A DNA stretch of 64,000 nucleotides, taken from positions 16,368,001 to 16,432,000 of the forward strand of contig CM075943.1 in NCBI GenBank assembly GCA_038030265.1, given 5' to 3'. Below the pieces are notes generated by a model. The model was given only the letters and a program-made list of their open reading frames with translations. It was not told the origin of the DNA and did not search any database. Origin of the DNA: Corythucha ciliata. Taxonomy: Eukaryota; Arthropoda; Insecta; Hemiptera; Tingidae. This document shows positions 18,005 through 28,970 of the stretch, piece after piece (within the stretch, counting starts at the first letter, position 1; each line of letters starts with the position of its first letter). The position numbers and the translations under genes are program-made.

Positions 18005-21000
18005 CTGAACGATTGAGCATTACTGAGAAGTTCAGTAAGGTACAATTTTGGAACTAAGCCGATTTTTGTGTGTGTACATTTTTTGTACTAAGATCCAGCT
18101 CATTATCAACAAACGATCGCGATAGAAAAAAGGGCTGATTATGTCATTTGTCTCTAGCACTCTCTTTTCGAGGAACTTAACCAGCAACAAACCACGATCA
18201 CTATAGTTATGCACAACTTCTGACACGGTTAAGATTTTTTATAAAAAAATAAAGATGATATATTTTGGTACAATATTAGGGGGGTCTGGAACGACGACTA
18301 CGCGTTACAAATACCCCAGACGTCCTTGAATCCTGACTCGACCATCTATTTGGGCCCAAAAAGAGAATGAGGTTAAAACCACACTCAAAATCACAGTGTT
18401 TGGGCTGACCTAAACCGAGAGATCAGTACTCACTTGAACTTCTCGTTCGTCATCTGAACCAAAATCATCTTCGGACGAATAGTCGGACTCGTATCGACCG
18501 CCGTACGAGACGAGAGCGTTGATAAGTCTAGGATTTCGCCGAGCGATGTGATAGGGCGTGTGACCGGCGTAGTTGGGTATGCCGGGGTCGGCCGTGAGTT
18601 CGGTGAGAAGCAAGACGGCGAGACTTTCGTCGCCCATCTCGGCGGCAAAGTGAAGCGGCGTGCGTCCGCTTTTACATTCGCGGGCGTCGATATCGGCGCC
18701 GCATTTTACTAGGTATTTCATGATGCCTATTTTACCCATCATGGCGGCTACGTGAACACAGGTCAATCCTGGAAGCAAGGAAGAGAATAACAAATTGCTT
18801 AAAGATATTGTCTTTCTCGCACGGGAAGCCCGCAATATTTAAAAACACCATCTCCTCCCATCCCCTCAAATTATGGCCATTATTTTTCCTAATGGGACAG
18901 TCAACTCTAAGGAACGCCCTAAAATTAGGGATCTCCTTAATTTTCGACTTCATTTGCATGTGAAAGATGTCGGGAAACCCCCTCGAATATTGCATGGGTA
19001 TTCCTTTTCCTCCACACTGAGTGGCTAATTTTCTAGTAGCCAGTGAGCGGTACAATCCCACATGAATCACACATGTACCAACTTCGTAAAGAACAAAAGA
19101 GTAGAGAACACAAATTAAAGGCAGCAGATGGTTATAATAATTTTTCAGGATTGTCGGGAAATCCCAAAAAGTAGACCATTAAGCTTTTAAGGAGAAAAAA
19201 CATCAAGTGAGTTGTTTGATCTTGATCTTTATAACCAATTCTTTCGCCTATTCGAATAAAAAGAAGAAAGGTGTTAGAGGCAACAGACCCCATGGTGGGG
19301 AAGGGGGATAAAAGGGAAAGCTCATTAGTTTGATACACAAATCAAAACAACGTATTGTTTTGAAAATAATAAATTGCGGGGTTTCGAGACGTGGTGGGGT
19401 AAAAAGAACAATATTTACGGCATATAAGTAAATAAAATTCCCAAGAAGATAACAAGCACGCAAAATTGTTTTTAACGACCAACTGCATATGCACGAAAAG
19501 ACGTGAGCATGATGAGCTCATGCCAGCGGTTTCTGCAAAATTTCCACTAACATCGCAAAAAGAGGCCTTAAATAAATTTTAAGTTTAATATATTCATTCG
19601 TAAAATCGAGTTTTGAACGTTAGAAATAAGAACTTTCCAGTTAAGAACAATGGTAGAATGTGGGTTTGCCCCAACTTGAAACACGCAAAATACAATGATC
19701 CCGCGGGCCGCGGGATTTTCCGAGTTCATAATACAACCGGTGCCTTTCCCCCCATTTACGACCACTACCACCATCAGCCTCTTACGTCTTTCCGTCTACT
19801 TTCAAAATAGTTGTAAAAACCCATCCCTTTACACAATATGCTGTATGTGTGTGCTTATAAAATTATCTACGTAATACGCGGCCAAAAAATGAGACCGCGT
19901 GCTTTCCTGGTTATTTGAACGAAAGTCGAGACGAAAAAGTGAAAGTCCTCGCTCGCCCGAAAAATTGAATTACCCTTGAATGTATTTCCTCTGTTTCTTT
20001 GTTATTTTCATCATGAAATGTCAATCTCGCGAGTATAAACAGACAACCCTACAGAAATACCCGCTGGGGCTAAGAATATCACAACTGAAAATAAAAAGTT
20101 TCAGAATAGAGTTGAGGCGAAGAAGCTAAAGTTGGATGATTGGGACGGGGAAATCCCCAAGTCTACAGACCACTTCAAACTCTCTCTCTGGGCGCTAACT
20201 GCCTAATGGGAACAAGAGTTAGCCACGAAGGAAATGGAGGGGGGGCAACAAAACAATTCCTTTAATACACTTCTTTTTGAAAAATTTATATTGGAGAAAA
20301 AAAAGAAGGTATAGTTGGCGCTCAATTACTAAGGGTTTAAAGAATATCGGATGAATAACACGAATAGAAATAAGGTCAGGGTGAGACTACGAGCGCGTGT
20401 CGGAAGGGCCCTAGCTATAAACGTACGACCAAGAAGTTATCATAGGTATCACAAATAACAGGAATTCTTAAATTTTGCCCAGAAAAACACACGAAAAAAA
20501 ACCTGCTCTTCGGGAAATCCCAACCGAAGAATGGCAAGCAAGTGATTCATTATTGGTCATTTCTTCGCGCAGTTAAAAAATCGAACCCGGAAGGATGGTT
20601 TCAATGTAACGCGATTTATAGTTACACTTATCCATTGGAACTTACTGCTTAAGCGGTTTCCATGAAGCGCTCAACTCGATAAGATAAAATAGTGGTAAAA
20701 TTTATTTGAACCATAAATCGAAGCGAAATTTCCCGAAGGTCGAATCTCGAAAGGTTTCAAAGATCTTCAAACGTACGTCAATGGGAATTGCTTTGACGAT
20801 TTACAGGAAGCGGTAGTAAGGGATCAACTGGTGTTATTCAAACCAATCGTTTTGCTTCGTATCTTAGTGCGAGTCAAATTTCAGAATAAGTGTTCGAGCG
20901 CCCTAAACTGATACAAACCTCTACCTGAATCTTAAAAAAAAAACAGTTCCAAAATTATCTTTACCCCCTACCCGCTCACAATTGTTGGATTTCGACAAAA

Positions 21001-22924
21001 CTTAGCTGGTAAAATTAACGTACCTTCGTAGTTGTACATGTCGGCGTCCAGAGCGCAGCAACGAGGGCTGGGTGGCGAGTACTGTAGCTGTAAGCCTTGA
21101 ACTTCAGCCGTTGTTACAGGTTCTGTCAGAGCCCGAATACATTGAATGTCGCCAGAGTATGTGGCCAAATGTAGCGCTGTGTTTCCAATACGGTCGACAC
21201 TTCTCGTATTGCAACCAGCGCAGACAAGTCGTCTGACCACTTTCGGTTGACTAGTTATAACGGCCAGATGAAGGGCAGTCTGTGAGGGGGAGAACGGAAG
21301 AAGAATTAAAAAGGCGTCATTTATAGCCACTGTTTTGCAGTCAGAAGCTGGGGTTGTGTATGACCTCAGAGGCTAAGGCTGAAATGATTCATTTGATTTC
21401 TGGTTTGACCACATTCTTTTTCTCGGTAAGTAATCGCTACTGACACGTGGAAAGTCCAACTAATAGGAAGTGAATGATGTAATGCAGAGTTGAATTGTCA
21501 TCGAATAACTTCCTTCATTACCCCCCCAAAACAAGGTCAAAGAATCGCGACTATGCCAGTTGGATCGAGGGTCAGTTCACAGGAGTTCCAGAAGGAATCC
21601 TTTGCGAAAGTCAATACCCCTCCTTCCTGAGTGAGGTCACGTACCACCGGGCGAATCGAGAACCCACAGGAATCCGAAATTCGTGAAAGAGGTGATCCTA
21701 ATTGCTTCCCACGGTCACCAAATCGTTAGCTCATTAAGAAACAAGCTTTATCTTTGTGCCTCTAGTATTTATTTTTACCAAAACCACGATATTACGCAAA
21801 CATCCCCCCCACACCAACACTATCGGCAGGTTCCCAGCGTTTACGAGTTTGAAATACGCGCCCACATGCACGTGCCGTTTGCAAGCGGGAATACCCAGGG
21901 GAATACCACACATTTCTCTTCATCTTTTTAAGCCAACCGACACGTGAAGGCCATAAAGTCGTAAAGAAAAAACACGGGCCAAACGTTATTGATTCATCGC
22001 GTAAATATGCGCCATAAAACCCCCGCCGACGAGCCCTAGCGAGCGAAAGAAGTAGAATCGCGAATGGGGCGCGAAAACGCGTATCAGACAACAAACAACA
22101 GGACAGAAGATATCCGTCGGTCGAGCCATGGCTTTTTCCATTAAAACAACAACAATTAAAATAAGGGGGATTCCCCATTCTGTCTTTTAACTAAGTAAAT
22201 TCTCAAAATGTGCTAATTAACAGCCATTTCCTGCTTCCATGCTCTGATAAGCAGACACTCACTTATGACAATTATTTACAGTTACAGTTACGGGGAATCC
22301 CATGGTTTCAAGGTATTAAAATTGTCTCTTACTTGTCTCAGATCGTTCCTTATATCCAAAATATGGGCGGACGGGACCATTCTGATCAGGCTGAAGACGA
22401 CCTCGACAAATCCTTGAATGATGGCAATGTGTAGTTGACTGTAAGGGTAGGGAAAAACATATTGTACAAAGCAAAGTCCGAGAACTCCTGTCAAAATGCT
22501 GGGCTTACGTGTCTCCCTCCTCATCCTGTTCAAAATAAAGCTCCCAGTTGCCGTTCCGGCTTGAACGAGCCGGAAGTTCAACTTCAATCGTTGGTAATTG
22601 CTGGCTGGACGTTGACGGCTGTTCACAGGATGTGTCCTCGATATTCAACTCACTTAACTGGTCGGACAGGCCTACATCAACGCCACTGTCTAGCCGCATG
22701 TATTCTTCGGGTTGTTTTTTCTTTTCGTCACCCCTGGGGGACATGTCGTCCTCGATGTCCAAACACGATGATGTTATATCGCCCGAGGTTAAAGTCTCGG
22801 AGACGAGGTTGGCTCCTGACAGGAAACCCGAATCCGTTCGACCCGAGTCATACAAAGAGCTGTCTTTTTTCTCATTCGTTTTCTCCGTCGGTTTGCCTGA
22901 AACTGAACTCGCCTTTTGTGACAT
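17945..22924 (-). CDS. cactus: IkB family inhibitor (Cactus homologue), five exons
   Basis: Exons on the minus strand: 22924-22509, 22438-22333, 21279-21024, 18768-18434 and, less certainly, 18004-17945. Phases match at every junction and give 390 aa. Cactus/IkB proteins hold Rel/NF-kB factors (Dorsal, Dif) in the cytoplasm until Toll signalling triggers their phosphorylation and degradation. Seen here: an N-terminal DSG-type phosphodegron (residues 26-33, D-S-G-R-T-D-S-G) and a second DSG at 79-81. Six ankyrin repeats follow (about 139-365; TALHLA twice, TPLHFAA, TPYHIA), then an acidic serine-rich tail that could serve as PEST. Start: the ATG at 22922-22924 is the first in frame; upstream in-frame sequence has none. 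Intron 3 is 2.25 kb. The gene's 3' end is tandemly duplicated. The identification is firm; only the last exon is a guess. Confidence 0.9.
18434..18768 (-). CDS. cactus: Cactus exon 4: ankyrin repeats 4-6 and acidic tail
   Basis: 335 bases. Acceptor TTGCTTCCAG, donor GTGAGT. It codes LTCVHVAA, TPLHFAAEMGD and TPYHIARRNP repeat cores, then an S/D/E-rich tail. If the donor is skipped, translation stops seven codons into the intron, so both spliced and unspliced forms end soon after. Confidence 0.92.
18807..21023 (-). other. Cactus intron 3, no coding content seen
   Basis: Lies between donor GTACGT (21018-21023) and the acceptor of exon 4 at 18769. Several short open frames occur but none has family motifs. 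No transposon ends were recognised. Confidence 0.6.
21024..21279 (-). CDS. cactus: Cactus exon 3: ankyrin repeats 2 and 3
   Basis: 256 bases. Acceptor CCCTCACAG, donor GTACGT. It carries two TALHLA repeats and the longer insert that separates repeats 3 and 4 in IkB proteins. Ends in phase 1 with the G of a glycine codon completed by exon 4. Confidence 0.9.
22333..22438 (-). CDS. cactus: Cactus exon 2: ankyrin repeat 1
   Basis: 106 bases. Acceptor CCTTACAG, donor GTAAGA. The first base completes a threonine codon begun in exon 1, giving the classic TQLHIAI opening of an IkB first ankyrin repeat. Ends in phase 0. Confidence 0.88.
22509..22924 (-). CDS. cactus: Cactus exon 1: start codon and phosphodegron
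   Basis: Codes 138 residues plus two bases. Lysine-rich N-terminus, then the double DSG degron at 26-33, acidic and serine-rich segments, and a second DSG at 79-81. It ends at donor GTAAGC (22503-22508). The A at -3 of the ATG is favourable. Confidence 0.9.
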
Positions 22925-23300
22925 CTTGAAGGGTAGCGCGTTTACAATTAGGGGTTGAAGTTTATCGAGAGAAAAAGAACAGTTCACTCAAACAGCAGGC
23001 AGCGCGCTTACAAATCGACTCATTTCTCTAGTTTTTTGAATAATCGCACGCTTTCTTCGCAGGCTAAATTTAGGAAACCTCGAAATAATTCAATTCTCTC
23101 CAATTTTAAATAAGCACAACACAATCGACACCACAAACACGAGAAGCGGAAGACTGAGAGAGACTGAAACAAAAACACGGCCACCTGAAGTGAAAGGAAC
23201 GGCCTACTGACAGCCTTGGGCGCATGAGCGAGCAACCTTAATTATGAGGAATTCCCCACTAGCCCCTCCATCTAACAAATACGACCGTTTTTAGCTTTTA
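22925..23300 (-). promoter_or_regulatory. Presumed 5' UTR and promoter region of cactus
   Basis: Lies directly upstream of the cactus start codon. No convincing TATA box was seen; the transcription start cannot be placed from sequence. Confidence 0.3.
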
Positions 23301-25660
23301 TCTCAAAAGCGAAAAAACCCCATTCGCCCCCCCCCCTATCATCGTTCGAGACCCCTCCCACCACAACAACTACGTTAACAGACAGCTGGATGAATACTTA
23401 ATTAGGTCCGCGGTCCCACATTAATTCTGGCACCTCTCTTTCCGCTTTCTCGTCGGGTTTTTACTGAACGGAAACTACATGGGGGGCTTCCCTGTAAGTG
23501 TTGGGTAACTCGGAGCCTCTCTCCCGATCAATTGTTTAGTTCATTATGATTAAACAAAAATGAAAAGAAATGATTTTGAAATCGTCTTTACTGGACACAA
23601 AAGAATGTTCAGCAATCTTGGAGAAGTCCCAGGGTTACTACTTTGCTTTCAGAATTCCTCGAAGGCACATAATATTATAAGCCTTCTATTTCCCCCGGGA
23701 TTTCCCTTTAGTATCAGACTTAACTGTGGAAGCCTTTAGTGCAATCCCCGCGACTGGAACGGTTCAGAGTCGCCAGAAGTTTAGACCCCCACGGTCGTTC
23801 AAGTTGGTGCGAGTGTTTGTCCGAGGCAGGCTCAACGTGACTCGCTCTCTGGTTCCCCATATGGCCAAACCCTAACCCGACAATCAGATCAATCAAGATT
23901 CATCAGGGCCGTAGAGAGAACATTCGGGCCCAGGGGTGGAACTCAATGGGGCCCTTTCACGGACCCCTCCACCCTATCACAAAAATGTTTCAGTATTTCG
24001 TTTTACTGTCAAATATATTTTCATGACAGAAAGAAAATTTGTCCTATTTTCTTCGATATTCTCTGATTCTATTTTAAATCCTGAAATTTAGGCTCCATTC
24101 TTTTTCTCTTTTCATTTCCCTCTCGTCTTCTTCGAACTTCGGGCCCCCAATAAAGGAGGCCAGCCCGGTGAATAACAGACCCAGTTTGCCCCTCGCTATT
24201 TCTCGACAGGCCTGGGTCCAAGCCAGGCCCGGATCTTGCTTTTTGCCGCTCCATGCAGCTTTCCCCCCATGCCGTTTCCTCCAATTCTTGTGGTGCCAAG
24301 CAAGTAACAGGAGAATGCATTCTACAAGTTTTAGGGGGAACTATATACCTTCAAAACTATTTCTTCAACCTGGCGGAAAAACCTCAAGGTGACGGGAACC
24401 CCAGAAAGCTGAATCCTGGCTTTTAGTGATGTGAACGCGAATGGCGTTAGCGGTTTAGACGGTAATTTTGGTAACCCGAAATTGAAATTTTCTTGACTTT
24501 ATTTTTGCGGAATCGGGGACTAAATTGTAGCGAAAATGGATGTTTTTCGTCTTAATTTTCGCGACATTGCAAGTTTTTGGACTATATTTTTCCGCAAAAT
24601 AACAATTTGCTGGGCCTTTCTTTTAGTAGGGTTTTTATTAGGGGCGGTCGGCGCCGGCCCAAAATGGCACGTTGGTGCCTTGTCGTTGGGTTTTTTTTCC
24701 AATTCAATTTTACGGGTTTGTTCCTTTAAAAAGTCAACTTCACTTTCGGTGTAAAAGTAAAAACCAATACCTAACAATTTTGCGCCCCCCCCCCCCAAGT
24801 GATTTCTAATATATTTCTTGTGCCGAGGCATGGAATGTGGCTTATAGCTTGCAGGCTAAGTAAAGGATTTAATGTTCCACCGGAGCTCCGCTGTATTTTA
24901 TCTAGACAAATTCACTCCAAATTCTCATCTGAAATCCCACCAACATAGTGATGCCACACCTTCAACGACGTAAATTTGTTTATGTTTATGTTGGCATCCC
25001 GGCATAAATCTTACTTGTCTTCATTCATTATTGAGTTTCGGCCCGCAAAGTCCTTGTTTATTGAACTGCTATAAATGTTAGCCCTCTCTTTAATACGAGT
25101 AAGTATACAAGCTGTTTCAGGACGAATGCCGTATATTTTAATATGTTGTAGTCCTAAGCAATTGTGACCAAAATCACCCTATTAACATTGGGTTGCAAAT
25201 GATTTCTCTTGAAGTTACAGGCACATTCGTGTATTTTTAGCCACTCGCTGTTTTTCCTCTAAAAAGTCGTTACAACGACTAAACCTCTTTTTGTACCCTT
25301 AAACTGCTGACGTTTTTGGAAAGATGACATAATTTTACTTCAGGAAATGTCAATGAACATCATTTTAGTTGCCTCCAAAAATTTCAGTAATGATTCATTA
25401 AAAATGAAGAAAGAGGCATTTTCGAATTTTCCTGTGCACGTCAACGCCAGTTTCTGACCAAGTGATCATGGTGAAAAATTTTCGCCAATTTCAGTAAAAC
25501 ATCTCCATGTCGTGAGCTTTCGATTGTTTTTTGAAGAATTGAAATCGGTTCATTTTGCTATGAGATATTGTTCCTAACGTGTGAAAAAACACGGAGTAAG
25601 TCATCAATTAAGGCATAGGTGAAACTTCCTTAAACGCGTTGTTACAAAGTAAAGTTGGCT
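23300..25660. other. No gene recognised; GC-rich repeat-like stretch at 23.9-24.3 kb
   Basis: GGGCCC-rich text near 23920-24250 looks like an old repeat. A C homopolymer lies near 24786-24796. No exon-like frames with family motifs. Confidence 0.3.
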
Positions 25661-25669
25661 TTTGCTGAT

Positions 25670-26120
25670 AATTCAGTTTAATACCAAAACCACAGCATCG
25701 TCCGCAAATCCAATGGTCTTCCTAGGCAGCTCAAGACCTTATAAATCGTTAACACATATGTATCGGAAATAGTATAGACCCGAGTACAGTTCCTTGAGGT
25801 ATTCCGTAACTCGATGTCATTGATTCACTGAAGCACTTTCCTTTTAATTTTTATCGCACAACCCGGTCCGATAAAAATTCCTTGATCAAGCGTAACGCTA
25901 TACCGTTCTTTTTTAACTTGGTGAGCAATAGAGACACATTTACGGAGTCGAAAGCTTTTCTCAGATCTAGAAAGATACCCAATACTTTTTCGTCATTGCC
26001 TATATGTTTTTGTATGAAATTAGTCAGTGTGAATAGTGCATTCTGGATGCTTTTTTTTAAAAATAATAATTGCGAGTCCGAGAAAAGGTTTGGGCTATTA
26101 AAGAAATCCACCAGACGTAC
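25670..26120 (-). pseudogene. Non-LTR retrotransposon reverse-transcriptase relic
   Basis: Minus-strand frame 25851-26111 has the RT palm motif FLDLRKAFDSV-(N)V, typical of LINE reverse transcriptases. Further down, near 25770-25800, a GIPQGTVLGSILF-like segment appears, and near 25685-25700 the catalytic box reads F-A-D-D. Stops and frame changes separate these, so the enzyme is broken. No ends or poly-A tail were located. Clade uncertain. Confidence 0.8.
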
Positions 26121-26389
26121 TTTGATTATTTTTTCGAAAATCTTGGCGATTGAGAAAGTTAGCGCTATATAGGTCTATGATTGGCACATTCGGCTTTACT
26201 GCTGGGCTTAAAGATAGACAATATCGTGGTCTCCTTCAATGCGGTAGTACGGCCGAGAATGTTCCGCATTCTAAACTTTTATTAAAAAGATAAGAGTATA
26301 AGAAACCACTACTACAGGACATGCCGATGCAAAGATATTATTCAGATAGTTTTGTAGTACGATATTAACCGCTCAACCTCTAATTTATT

Positions 26390-26900
26390 CTCTGAAAAAA
26401 ATAATTTCGCGGGGAATGTTAACTGGAAAAAACCATATCGAGGGTACTCTGCTCTTCAAAAAACGTTGTAGTTGTGCTCACTCAAAAACTAATTTAGCGG
26501 TGTTGCTCGTCTAAAAAACAATTTCACGAGATGTTTGCCCGTATTTATGAAAGCTCCTATAAATTAAGGAATCCTTGAAAATCATTAAAACGCATGTTTT
26601 TATTGTAATCATAACTGTATCCAACGGTTTCTCGACCCAAGGAACGTTCATAGATAATACGAGCCTCGTTAAAAACACAATTTTATGTATTTCGTTACAA
26701 CAAAAATCCGCGGGTTCGGCTCTATCAGAAAATCAATGTCGTGGGTTGGCTTCCTGAAAAATCAATTTCGCGGTCGTTGAAAACCCCAATTTTGCCAGTC
26801 TGGTTCAATAAAAGCCCATTTCACGGGGTTGATTCACAGAAATTTCCCGTTTCGCGGGGTTTAGCAATTTACAAGACAAAATTCGCGTGTTTACCTCTTT
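26390..26900. repeat. Degenerate array of TTTCGCGGGGTT-like units
   Basis: AATTTCGCGGGG, CAATTTCACG and related words recur every 30-45 bp, related to the 7.6- and 12.3-kb arrays. The array is followed by a G homopolymer of about 18 at 26911-26928. Confidence 0.5.
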
Positions 26901-27071
26901 AAAATCAATTCGGGGGGGGGGGGGGGGTCCACTTAAAGATACCAATGCCCGCCACCAATACCAGTACCAGATACCAATTCCTTGAAGGTTCCATTTTCGT
27001 AGGTCTATAGCTCATTAGAAAATCGTATTTCGCGAGAAGTCGTTGAAAAAAAACAACATGGGTTGTAAAAA

Positions 27072-27628
27072 AATTCGCTCCGGTAGCTGGCGGCCGGAAA
27101 GAGTGCATTTCATTCCGTATACGGATTCCCTAAGCCGTCTCAGAAGTAATAATTTTGATACCATAATTTGTTTCATTAAGCCGAACTTCTTCCTCTATTT
27201 TCACCTCCCTCTCTTCAAAAATGTCGAAAAGTGTCGGTAGCATCTAGAATCAACTGGTGAATTGTAGTGATTTTTTGACCATTTCAACCCCTATTCCCCC
27301 CCCTCCACCTTGACCGATTTGGCCCAAATGCGATACCGACCGGGCTCTTACGACTACTGATTTTGTGCCAAAGCGCGTTCCGCTAAATTAATTTCTTCGA
27401 GAGTTATCGTGCTAACAAGAAAACGGCCATAAGCTTATAAATAAACCAATATATATATAAATATATAAAGAGAAATATTTATGGAGATATATATATGTAT
27501 ATGAATTCCGGAGACCACTGAATTCGTGTTCTAGAGGTCCTGAAACATGAAAAAAACATGCCATGACCCATGTTTGCCACCATCACGACGAGACCAATAG
27601 TGCATTTTGACATAAATGAAATGCACTT
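27072..27628 (-). mobile_element. HINE-like element, copy 3 (shorter, inverted)
   Basis: On the minus strand it begins AGTGCATTTCATTTATG near 27628 and ends near 27072 with AATGAAATGCACTC, a GC-rich imperfect hairpin and a T run. It shares the CCACCATCACGACGAGACC block and the GTTAGCACGATAACTCTCG block (inverse) with copy 2. It has a TA-rich core near 27440-27500 and lacks the foldback insertion present in copy 2. Confidence 0.55.
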
Positions 27629-27639
27629 AAAAAAAAAAA

Positions 27640-27960
27640 AAAAATCGCGGGGTATATTCACAGAAAACCCCCATTTTAGGAAGCCAATTTTGCCGTTTGG
27701 GTAATTGAAATTAATTATTTTTGGTTTCCAATTTCAAGCCCCCGCTAATTCCGCGCCAATTTCGTGGATCTGGGTCCTTAGAAAATTTTACTGCCTCTTT
27801 CATAAAATATTTGCCTCTTTCAAAAATAAATTTCACTGCTTGGCTCACTTTGCAAATCAATTGCGGGGTTTCTATTCACCGAAAAAAAACAAAACATGTT
27901 CCTGCTAAGCACATCTCTGAACATTATTGTACGCCTTAATTTCATTTACCGTAGAGCCGA
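27640..27960. repeat. Degenerate CGCGGGG/TTTCGTGG array
   Basis: Short continuation of the TTTCGCGG-type module, ending where the 1000-bp duplicated segment starts. Confidence 0.4.
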
Positions 27961-27970
27961 ATTTTCGGAT

Positions 27971-28970
27971 CTGAAACTAAAATACACAACTTTCTTACGA
28001 CAAATTTTCCCAGTTTCAGCCGAGTTGTCAGTTTACTGGTCAAATATACTAGGACTAGGGGACCATCAGGGGCCAATTTGATTTCTTTTGAGTAGGAAAT
28101 TCCTATTTTGGGGCTCAAAATTATCAGTTTTACCACTAAACAGCTAATTTCGTGCTCCTGTTTGCCCCGTGGATGGTGCCCTTCGCTGCGGTTCTAAATC
28201 ACTTAGGTCCGATTTCACCAACTTCTTAGGCCCGATTTCACCAACTTCTTAAACCAAGATCAACAACTAATCACGGTTACAATGTAAGCACTTGTATCAA
28301 AATTCATATGGGTTGTCATTGGCAACTTCACGATCAACTTAAAACGAGATCAATTTTGTTGGTGAAAATGGGCCTTAGTTAAAGGAACATGAGTTGCATG
28401 CAAACTCACACATGTTTATACTATAAAGATATCCACCTTTTTCCGGTTTTGTGGCCGGAGAATTTACCACGCTGTCCTACTGATGGATTAGGGTGTCCAA
28501 CCATCCCATTTATCCGCTATAGCCTCTGGTGACTATTTCAAACTTTCAGGTCTTCGAGAACGAATTTCCCTAGTTTGTTTTGTCGTTAACTGGTACCTTG
28601 TCAACTGAGTGTCTCAATTTTGTGTGAATAAGGAAGTCGCCAGGTGGGGGAGGAGGCTTCGCAAGTTATAGAGAGGCTCGTAAAAGGAACCAAACAGAAA
28701 CGATAAATGGATTTTCTGTCCTGTTGAAAAGTATAGGCGCCTAAGCTAATTATGCGGATCCAAAATCCCTAGTTTCAGGGTAGACCAGTCATTTCTATTT
28801 TCCCAAAAAGGCACATTATACGGTTAAACCCCATAAACCCTCCATCTTTAAAACTATTTATAGGAACTATTCGCCCACAAAACATATTTCAGTGAAGTTT
28901 TTTCGCTTCATTACCTCCCGCTTTACCAGCAGCGGGCATAAAAAACGAACGTTCTGCCGTTGGCCAATTA
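27971..28970 (+). repeat. Direct duplication of exactly 1000 bp, copy 1
   Basis: Matches 30929-31928 at a constant offset of 2958 at both ends and at interior check points, with no gap found. Identity stops abruptly at both edges. It has no terminal inverted repeats, so it is not an obvious transposon. Confidence 0.92.
28226..28377 (+). mobile_element. MITE with TTAGGCCC-ATTTCACCAAC ends, copy 1
   Basis: The ends TTAGGCCCGATTTCACCAAC and the inverse of TAAGGCCCATTTTCACCAAC bound about 152 bp. A partial extra left end lies just outside (about 28204-28226). The family has further copies at 31184-31335 (by duplication) and 41014-41166 (independent, inverted). Confidence 0.8.

Larger units (their letters stand above)
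17321..18806. repeat. Tandem duplication unit 2 (inner, used by cactus)
   Basis: Directly adjoins unit 1 with no spacer; both units end with the word GCTTAAAGAT. Because it is nearest to exon 3, this copy of exon 4 and of the 3' end is the one the cactus transcript would meet first. Confidence 0.9.

Noticed and set aside
22925..22987. N-terminal extension of cactus
   Set aside because: In-frame codons continue upstream but begin with GTG, not ATG; the ATG at 22922-22924 is preferred.
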